A stretch of 64,000 nucleotides of DNA from Halorussus limi (GTDB taxonomy: Archaea; Halobacteriota; Halobacteria; Halobacteriales; Haladaptataceae): the NCBI RefSeq assembly GCF_023238205.1, contig NZ_CP096660.1, forward strand, positions 62,001 to 126,000, read 5' to 3'. How positions within the stretch are numbered: the stretch's first letter is position 1; each line of letters starts with the position of its first letter. The notes beneath the pieces were generated by a model that had not been told where the DNA came from, did no database searches, and saw only the letters and a list, made by a program, of their open reading frames with translations. The position numbers were made by a program, and so were the translations under genes. This document shows positions 59,217 to 64,000 of this stretch, piece by piece.

Positions 59217-59798
59217 TCACGCGCTCGGTGCGACCCGACTCGCGGTGGTCGTCGTGCCCCGGCGCGTCTCGTTGCCCACGATGACGAACGCGACTTGGCT
59301 GATGGGCAGGCCGTTCTCCTGGAGGTACGGCCGGTCGGTCGCGTTCTCGACTCCGACCTGTTGGGCGTTGGTGGCGTTGAAGCCGAACGTCTGGTCGCCG
59401 TCGGTGTCGAGGTGCGGCGCTGCGATGACCACCTGCGAGGCGTTGATGCCGGTGTCGAGCGGGATGGTCAGGTTCTCGTGCGTGCCGGGTTCGAGGTACG
59501 AGGTGTTCCCGAGGACCGTCCCGTTCTGGGCGAAGACGACGACGTACCCGCCCGCCGAGAGGTTCGTCTGGTTGACGGTGACGACCGACCCGTTGGTCCG
59601 CTGGTCGGTGAACGTCACGCTCGCGGACTCGTTGGCCGACTCGTTGCCCTGCGCGGTCGTGGTCTCCTGTGCGAGCGGTGCGGGCGAGGCGTCGGCGGCC
59701 CCGTCGGCGGTCGGATTCGCCCCGACCGCGCCCGATAGCCCCGTGGTAATCAGCAGTACTGTGAAGACGAGCGCACCGAACGTCGATTTTCGCGTCAT
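59217..59798 (-). CDS. Secreted DUF7282-type protein
   Basis: A 193-residue exported protein with a Sec signal (FGALVFTVLLITTGLSGAVGA), a Gln/Ala/Ser-rich linker, and one beta-sandwich domain: SVTFTDQRTNGSVVTVNQTN, LSAGGYVVVFAQNG, LEPGTHENLTIPLD and VVIAAPHLDTDGDQTFGF. This is the DUF7282 pattern common in haloarchaeal surface proteins, with a metal-like HLDTDGD loop. Sequons suggest glycosylation. No C-terminal anchor is seen, so it is probably released or bound by partners. TATA-like TTTATTC at about 59826-59833 on the minus strand fits a leaderless start. Confidence 0.82.
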   Translation of the reverse strand: MTRKSTFGALVFTVLLITTGLSGAVGANPTADGAADASPAPLAQETTTAQGNESANESASVTFTDQRTNGSVVTVNQTNLSAGGYVVVFAQNGTVLGNTSYLEPGTHENLTIPLDTGINASQVVIAAPHLDTDGDQTFGFNATNAQQVGVENATDRPYLQENGLPISQVAFVIVGNETRRGTTTTASRVAPSA

Positions 59799-60109
59799 TC
59801 TCGCGTCTGACCTGTACCTGACGACGAATAAACGAGGCCGACTGTTTCCGGTCGTTCACGCCCGTAACGCCCGAATACGACGATTACGCCCCGTCGAACG
59901 CCGGATTAAGTTCGACTTAGCGGGTGCAGACAGGTCGTGCCGCGAGCAGTCCGCTCGGAGGACGACCTTGCGGAACGATTCTTGTTTTCTTTAGGATGGA
60001 GAATGATTCTTTGGTAACGGTGTAACAGTCTAAGTCACAGGATTTTCCCGAAACGACCGCCAGCGGCCGACCGCCGGAACTAACTTCGCGGGTCGAGACC
60101 CGCCGACCG
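59799..60109. other. Intergenic divergent-promoter region
   Basis: 311 bases between the DUF7282 and GNAT genes. It holds the minus-strand TATA above, an AT-rich segment near 59965-60030 with repeated GATTCTT, and a perfect 7-bp inverted repeat at 60088-60094 and 60097-60103 just before the GNAT start. No small gene seen. Confidence 0.45.
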
Positions 60110-60655
60110 ATGGTATCCGTCGAGGCCGCGAGGACCGCTCACGCCGACGGCATCGGCCGCGTCTGTGCCGCGAGTTGGCGCGACGCCTACGCCGACCTAC
60201 TCCCCGACGAGTACGTCGAAGCGAACCTCCGGACGTTCTACCGACCCGAGCGCCTCGCCGACGAAATCGAGGAGAGGCGCGACGAACCCGGCGGCTGGTT
60301 GGTCGCGCTCGCCGCCGACGAGAACGCGAAAGCCGCGTCCCAGACCGTCGTCGGCGTGGTCCGCGACGACCGGCCCGAGGCGGGGGTCGGTGAGGTCTCG
60401 GCGCTCTACGTCCGCCCCGACCGGCAGGGCGAGGGCGTCGGCACCCGACTGCTCGAAAGGCTCACCGAGCGCCAGCGCGAAGCGGGCGTCACCGATCAGA
60501 GCGTCTCCGTCTTCGCCGGCCACGACGAGGCCGTCGACTTCTACGAGTCGAAGGGGTTCGCCGCCGACGAACGGTCCCCGGCGACGGAAGTGGACGGCGT
60601 GGACCCGAACTGCGAGGCGATTCGGTTCACGCAGGAGATTCAGAAGAGCGAGTAG
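60110..60655 (+). CDS. GNAT family N-acetyltransferase
   Basis: A 181-residue acetyl-CoA-dependent transferase. After VEAARTAHADGIGRVCAASWRDAYADLLPDEYV, partly quoted as CAASWRDAYADLLPDEY, come the core strands and the acetyl-CoA loop VRPDRQGEGVGTRLLERL near residues 102-119, and VFAGHDEAVDFYESKGF near 140. This is the typical GNAT of haloarchaea with an early WR.AY motif. Substrate unknown; amines of small molecules or protein N-termini are possible. It overlaps the 3' end of the membrane-protein gene on the other strand by 16 bases. Confidence 0.9.
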   Translation: MVSVEAARTAHADGIGRVCAASWRDAYADLLPDEYVEANLRTFYRPERLADEIEERRDEPGGWLVALAADENAKAASQTVVGVVRDDRPEAGVGEVSALYVRPDRQGEGVGTRLLERLTERQREAGVTDQSVSVFAGHDEAVDFYESKGFAADERSPATEVDGVDPNCEAIRFTQEIQKSE

Positions 60656-60936
60656 ACGGCCAGTAGGACCCCGGCGAGGACGATGCCGACGCCGCTACCA
60701 CGAGGTGTGACCGGACCCTCCGGGTCAGTCCCGGGGACCGGAACCGGGTGGACGACTTGGAGGACGCCAACGGTGAGGAGCGTCCCCGGAAGCGCTAACC
60801 CGGCACCGGTTTGGGGGGACCAGAGCGTAAAGAACACCAGTCCGAAGAAGATAGCGGCGACGGCGAACGCCCGAGCGCCCGGCGTCACGTCCTCGTTGGA
60901 GAACGCGACGAACACCGCGGCGGGCCACCACCACAT
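60640..60936 (-). CDS. Small membrane protein, start uncertain
   Basis: A 98-residue protein with three helices: MWWWPAAVFVAFSNEDV then RAFAVAAIFFGLVFFTLW, GAGLALPGTLLTVGVLQVV and GVGIVLAGVLLAVYSLF. The frame stays open another 20 codons upstream (ERNTPVWGLWFGIGVL) and these residues continue the first helix, but no ATG, GTG or TTG precedes them before a stop. Either translation starts at the internal ATG 60934-60936 or an upstream frameshift has removed the original start (an ATG in another frame lies near 60985). Function unknown. Its end overlaps the GNAT gene. Confidence 0.6.
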   Translation of the reverse strand: MWWWPAAVFVAFSNEDVTPGARAFAVAAIFFGLVFFTLWSPQTGAGLALPGTLLTVGVLQVVHPVPVPGTDPEGPVTPRGSGVGIVLAGVLLAVYSLF

Positions 60937-60999
60937 GAGTACGCCGATACCGAACCAGAGACCCCAAACAGGAGTATTCCGTTCATCGTGACGTTCCTA

Positions 61000-61125
61000 T
61001 TTCCGGTCCTCTGTTAAAAATTCTTGCAATAATTATATGAGATAATTTAATCAAATCAGTATTCATGTATTTATTTCATGTGCTGCGTAAAATATCGAGT
61101 TCAGCTGTATATTTTCGATCTAGGA
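61000..61125. other. AT-rich intergenic island
   Basis: About 125 bases with far lower GC than the rest of the window, including AATTATATGAGATAATTTAA and a repeated TTCATGT. It separates the stop of the amidohydrolase (minus strand) from the promoter of the small membrane gene. It may hold a transcription terminator and a promoter; nothing else is recognised. Confidence 0.45.
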
Positions 61126-61137
61126 ACGTTCGTAGAC

Positions 61138-62421
61138 CTACGCTCCCGCCAAGTCCGCCAGCGCCCCCGCCAACACCCGCGTCGCGGTCGCACAGTCCTC
61201 CCAGTCGGTCCACTCCTTCGGGTTGTGCGAGACGCCATCGCGCGACGGCGCGAACAGCAGACCGGCGTCCGTCACCTCGGCGACGTGCATCGTGTCGTGG
61301 GCCGCCCCGGAGTGCATGTCGAGCGTCTCGATGCCGGCCGCCTCGCCCGCGTCGCGGGCCGCTTTCCGAACCCGGTCGCTCATCGGCGTCGGTTCGAGGT
61401 CGAAGGGCCGCCGAAATTCGGTCTCGACGCCGCGCTCGCGTTCGAGTCTCGCGAGGCTCTCGCGGGCGCGAGAGACGAGTTTCTCCATCGCGTCGCGGTC
61501 CACGTCGCGGATGTCCACGCCCGCCTCGACCGCGCCGGGCACGACGTTGGTAGCGTTCGGGCGCACGTCGAGGCTCCCGACGGTGCCGACCGCGGTCTCG
61601 CTGTCGGCGGCCGCGACCGCCTCGGCGGCCCGTTCCACGTCGAGGACGAACTCGCTGGCCGCCGCCAAGGCGTCGGTTCGGTCGCCCATCGGCGTCGCTC
61701 CGGCGTGGTTCGCCTCGCCGCGGACGACCGCCTCGCAGTGAGTGATGCCCGTAATCGAGGTGACGACGCCGACCGGCACCCCGGCGTCGGTCAGGCGCTC
61801 GCTCTGCTCGACGTGGAGTTCGAGCCATCCGTCCCACGCTCCGGCGTCGAGGCGGCCCTCGCCCCGGAAGCCGATTGCCTCCAGCGCCGATTCGAGTGTG
61901 GTCGTACCGCCCTCGCCGTCGTCGGCTTCGAGCGCGAGCGCTTCCTCGACCGACCGCTCGCCGACCGCGACCGACGACCCGAGCAGGCCCGACGCGAACC
62001 GCTGGCCCTCCTCCTCGGTGAACGAGACCACCTCGACCGGCCGGGCGGGGTCGAGGTCGGCGTCTTGCATCGCCCGGACCGCTTCGAGCGCGGCGTAGAC
62101 GCCGAGCGGACCGTCGAAGATGCCGCCCTCCGGCACCGAGTCGAGGTGGCTCCCGGCCGCGACCGGCGCGGCCGCCGGGTCGGCGCTGTCCGGCGTCCAC
62201 CGGCCCGCGACGTTGCCCACGGCGTCGATTCGCACGTCGAGTCCGGCGTCTTCCAGTCGCGCGACGAGGTACTCGCGGGCCTCGCGGTTGGCCTCGGTGC
62301 CGGTCAGGACGGTCCGTCCGCGGCCCTCGTCGGCATCGATGTCGCCGAACGCGGCGGTCCGCTCGATGTCCTCGCGCAGTCGCTCCCGGTCTACGTTCGG
62401 TCGGTCCCCGTCTGCGTCCAT
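61138..62421 (-). CDS. M20-family Zn-dependent amidohydrolase (allantoate/N-carbamoyl-amino-acid type)
   Basis: A 427-residue cytoplasmic enzyme. The N-terminus, RERLREDIERTAAFGDI, leads to metal ligands GSHLDSVPEGGIFDGPLGV (His, Asp) near 90-108, EEEGQRFASGLLGSS near 137, HVEQSERL near 195, and a late SGAAHDTMHVAEV near 370. NHAGATPMGDRTDAL is the lid and dimer region. The family removes carbamoyl or ureido groups in purine or pyrimidine breakdown. Which substrate applies is not visible, and allantoinase or hydantoinase genes are not nearby. Confidence 0.9.
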   Translation of the reverse strand: MDADGDRPNVDRERLREDIERTAAFGDIDADEGRGRTVLTGTEANREAREYLVARLEDAGLDVRIDAVGNVAGRWTPDSADPAAAPVAAGSHLDSVPEGGIFDGPLGVYAALEAVRAMQDADLDPARPVEVVSFTEEEGQRFASGLLGSSVAVGERSVEEALALEADDGEGGTTTLESALEAIGFRGEGRLDAGAWDGWLELHVEQSERLTDAGVPVGVVTSITGITHCEAVVRGEANHAGATPMGDRTDALAAASEFVLDVERAAEAVAAADSETAVGTVGSLDVRPNATNVVPGAVEAGVDIRDVDRDAMEKLVSRARESLARLERERGVETEFRRPFDLEPTPMSDRVRKAARDAGEAAGIETLDMHSGAAHDTMHVAEVTDAGLLFAPSRDGVSHNPKEWTDWEDCATATRVLAGALADLAGA

Positions 62422-62527
62422 GCGAGAGGACTGGCACGCCGGGGTAATGAGTAGTGGGTTCGGGGCAGACGACGGACTCCGATTCGCGTCCAGATAGTCC
62501 GATAATAGCGCGAGTCGCGACCTCGCG

Positions 62528-62833
62528 TCAGTCGGCGGGCGTGACCTCGAACAGACCGCACGGGTGGACGTGTACGTCGTAACCGGCGAACGCGAACGAG
62601 ATGCGACCGTCCACGTCGGGGAGACCGCCCTCTCCCACGAACTCGTCTATCGTCGCGGGGTCGACCGCGTCGTGGAGCGGTTCCAACTCCAGCGGGTCGA
62701 CCTGGGCGACGTCGGCGACCCCGACCACGAGGACGTGACTCGGGGGCGCCGACGACGCCGGGTCGTAGGTAATCTGATGCGTCTCGGAACCGCGGTCAAC
62801 AGCGTCGTTTCGCGTCTCGTCGCCGTCGATCAT
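62528..62833 (-). CDS. HalOD1 output domain protein
   Basis: A 101-residue protein. MIDGDETRNDAVDRGSETHQ then SHVLVVGVADVAQVDPLELEPLHDAVD, quoted in part as DPLELEPLHDAVD, and RISFAFAGYDVHV match the HalOD1 fold, similar to the protein at 13795. ATG 62831-62833 is preferred over an in-frame GTG/ATG 12 codons upstream. Probably a small signal-output module. It sits between the amidohydrolase and the DUF7344 protein, all on the minus strand with 100-180 base gaps. Confidence 0.78.
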   Translation of the reverse strand: MIDGDETRNDAVDRGSETHQITYDPASSAPPSHVLVVGVADVAQVDPLELEPLHDAVDPATIDEFVGEGGLPDVDGRISFAFAGYDVHVHPCGLFEVTPAD

Positions 62834-63017
62834 GCTCTCACTCCGACGACCCACCGAGGAGGTCCCCACCGTCCCGACTCGTCGGCCCCTTCGGTACGTC
62901 TAACGACGAACGAGTAGGACACCGTTCGGCATATACTTACCGGCTTCGGGGCTCAAATTAGAACGGCCGTCTCCGCATCGAATCTCGCCCGTTCTCGTCC
63001 GAAATCCGTCGGGTCGC

Positions 63018-63428
63018 TCAGTCGTCTCGGACCGCCTCGTAGAGTTTCAGACACGCCGAAACCCGGTCTCCGCCCCAGTATCGGACCGTCTTCGAGCGCG
63101 GGTCGTAGTCGACGAAGGCGTCGTCCGATAGCTTCGGGAGGTGGTTGTGGTGGAGCGAGATGGCGACCCGACGGCAGTACTCCTCGTCGGCGGCGTCTGC
63201 GTCGACCGACGACGACGCGACCTCTCGCTCGGCGACGTACTCCACGAGGTCGTCGAGTTCGGCGGCGTCCACCGAGGCCGAATCGAAGTACGACAGCACC
63301 AACCGCGACCGCCGGTCGGCTATCGTCTCGAACAGCTGGTCGATAGACCGTCCGTCGCGGTCCGAGAGGACACGGGCGAACGACGGGGCGTCGCCATCGT
63401 CGCCGCTCGAAGCATCACCACTACACAT
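63018..63428 (-). CDS. DUF7344 (winged-helix-like) protein
   Basis: A 136-residue acidic protein. RDGRSIDQLFETIADRRSRLVLSYFDSA near 30-55, [35 protein letters not shown] and SKTVRYWGGDRV are the DUF7344 pattern, a winged-helix-like domain widespread in haloarchaeal regulators. ATG 63426-63428 begins MCSGDASSG; in-frame codons upstream contain an Ile/Val-rich run unlike the family. It is divergent from the tryptophanase gene, and two palindromes lie between them, so it may regulate that gene or itself. Confidence 0.82.
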   Translation of the reverse strand: MCSGDASSGDDGDAPSFARVLSDRDGRSIDQLFETIADRRSRLVLSYFDSASVDAAELDDLVEYVAEREVASSSVDADAADEEYCRRVAISLHHNHLPKLSDDAFVDYDPRSKTVRYWGGDRVSACLKLYEAVRDD

Positions 63429-63519
63429 GATAACTAGTATCATAGTCATGCTACGCTTAATTCTGACGGGTAAACGCGCTCACACCGGTAAATTCAAATC
63501 GAGGCGTCCGGAGTGTTTA

Positions 63520-63533
63520 CGTTTACGTAAACG
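63520..63533. promoter_or_regulatory. Perfect 14-base palindrome, candidate operator
   Basis: CGTTTACGTAAACG reads the same on both strands, preceded by another GTTTAC. It lies about 92 bases from the DUF7344 start and 147 bases from the tryptophanase start. Confidence 0.55.
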
Positions 63534-63599
63534 GAAACATCAATCGGCGTTCACCGCAAGTCACCGGCGAACGGGTCCGTCGGTCGGTGCGCACGTTCG

Positions 63600-63628
63600 G
63601 CAGATATTCGCCGCAAGCGGCTATCTGC
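63600..63628. promoter_or_regulatory. Inverted repeat upstream of tryptophanase
   Basis: GCAGATA at 63600-63606 pairs with TATCTGC at 63622-63628, and GCCGC at 63610-63614 pairs with GCGGC at 63617-63621, with a 3-base bulge on one side. It ends about 50 bases before the ATG at 63680. A TATA-like GCAATAC near 63649-63655 follows it. The site is well placed to bind a tryptophan-responsive regulator. Confidence 0.5.
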
Positions 63629-63679
63629 GGCCACAATTGTCCCGGAAGCAATACGTTGCGAGAGACCGACCGTCCGGAC

Positions 63680-64000
63680 ATGCGAGCCTACAAGTCGAAG
63701 GTCGTCTCCCCGATTCGTCTCCCCGACCGCGACGAGCGCGAATCTCAACTCGAACGGGCGGGTTACAACGTCTTCAATCTCGACTCCGACGCCGTGTTCG
63801 TGGACCTCCTCACCGACAGCGGCACCGGCACCATGAGCGAGTCACAGTGGGCCGCCATGATGTCGGGCGACGAGGCCTACGCCGGGAGCGCGAGTTTCGA
63901 GCGCTTGCGGGAGTCGGTCGCCGACGTGATGGGCTTCGAGCGCATCCTACCCGCCCATCAGGGCCGCGGAGCCGAGAACGTCCTCTACGGAGCGCTGGTG
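63680..64000 (+). CDS. tnaA: Tryptophanase/beta-eliminating lyase, N-terminal part
   Basis: The first 107 codons of a PLP enzyme that runs off the window. MRAYKSKVVSPIRLPDRDER, YNVFNLDSDAVFVDLLTDSG, TGTMSESQWAAMMSGDEAYAG and PAHQGRGAENVLYGAL correspond closely to E. coli TnaA and tyrosine phenol-lyase N-termini, including LLTDSGTG and MMxGDEAY. In haloarchaea this gene is known to be induced by tryptophan, giving indole, pyruvate and ammonia. The PLP-lysine and substrate-determining residues lie beyond the window, so TnaA versus tyrosine phenol-lyase is not settled here. Confidence 0.88.
   Translation, partial: MRAYKSKVVSPIRLPDRDERESQLERAGYNVFNLDSDAVFVDLLTDSGTGTMSESQWAAMMSGDEAYAGSASFERLRESVADVMGFERILPAHQGRGAENVLYGALV

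Noticed and set aside
59150..59280. Complete tRNA gene on the minus strand
   Set aside because: Only a T-arm-like part is present; no 5' acceptor, D arm or anticodon arm fits, and the upstream bases encode the DUF7282 protein.
1..64000. CRISPR arrays, transposases, integrases and prophage genes
   Set aside because: No regularly spaced direct repeats, DDE/tyrosine-recombinase motifs or phage structural proteins were seen in any frame.

Overview
The window is a contiguous piece of a haloarchaeal (class Halobacteria) chromosome. The base composition is very GC-rich and the proteins are strongly acidic. Lineage markers are transcription factor B, a CetZ tubulin-like protein, a double halocyanin, HalOD1 and DUF7344-type regulators, a surface protein with a PGF-type C-terminal anchor, many Tat signals, and promoters whose TATA-like element lies about 25-30 bases before the start codon (leaderless transcripts). 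A genus cannot be assigned from the sequence alone. I see no rRNA, complete tRNA, insertion sequence, prophage or CRISPR array. Apart from one internally deleted gene, this is ordinary, densely coding chromosome.

0-14 kb: the window opens inside a Bat/HTH-10-type regulator. It then holds two exported proteins that look like parts of an extracellular iron/heme system, a DyP-peroxidase-like Tat protein (446-1864) and a P19-like Tat lipoprotein (4213-5271). Each carries the same 30-base upstream element exactly 24 bases before its ATG. Between and after them are a Na/Ca exchanger, an FAH-family enzyme, DUF2267, TFB, a phosphoribosyltransferase, an arylsulfotransferase-like protein, RtcA and HflX. 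A collapsed glycerate-kinase remnant sits at 11706-11943, next to a hairpin-rich stretch that may be a small RNA.

14-31 kb: an acetolactate-synthase-like enzyme, a very large multi-PAS/GAF histidine kinase, a tandem-duplicated halocyanin, a semialdehyde dehydrogenase, a PQQ-like propeller lipoprotein, an orphan MacB-like permease, a GT-C-like membrane protein with a structured leader, CetZ, a SelW-like thioredoxin-fold protein and a proteasome/HslV-like Ntn hydrolase.

31-47 kb: a surface-glycan region with two operons read leftward. One is GT2 - small RHH-like protein - phosphodiesterase; the other is DUF354 - GT4. These are followed by PadR, a TraB-like/RDD fusion, a beta-CASP-like MBL hydrolase, a ComA homolog, a small CGCGG-tailed candidate RiPP precursor, an MmgE/PrpD enzyme and a large BGTF-type surface protein.

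47-64 kb: an unusually AT-rich membrane-protein gene, a K+ channel with two RCK modules, a GbsR-type regulator divergent from a three-gene ABC exporter, ThiC, a Cys-rich Tat peptide, a creatininase-family enzyme, two related small membrane proteins, an SDR, an O-methyltransferase, an amidohydrolase, HalOD1 and DUF7344 proteins. The window ends in the start of a tryptophanase gene preceded by two strong palindromes. The best leads for an undescribed system are the co-regulated DyP-like/P19-like pair, the candidate structured RNA at about 12.0-12.2 kb, and the CGCGG peptide.
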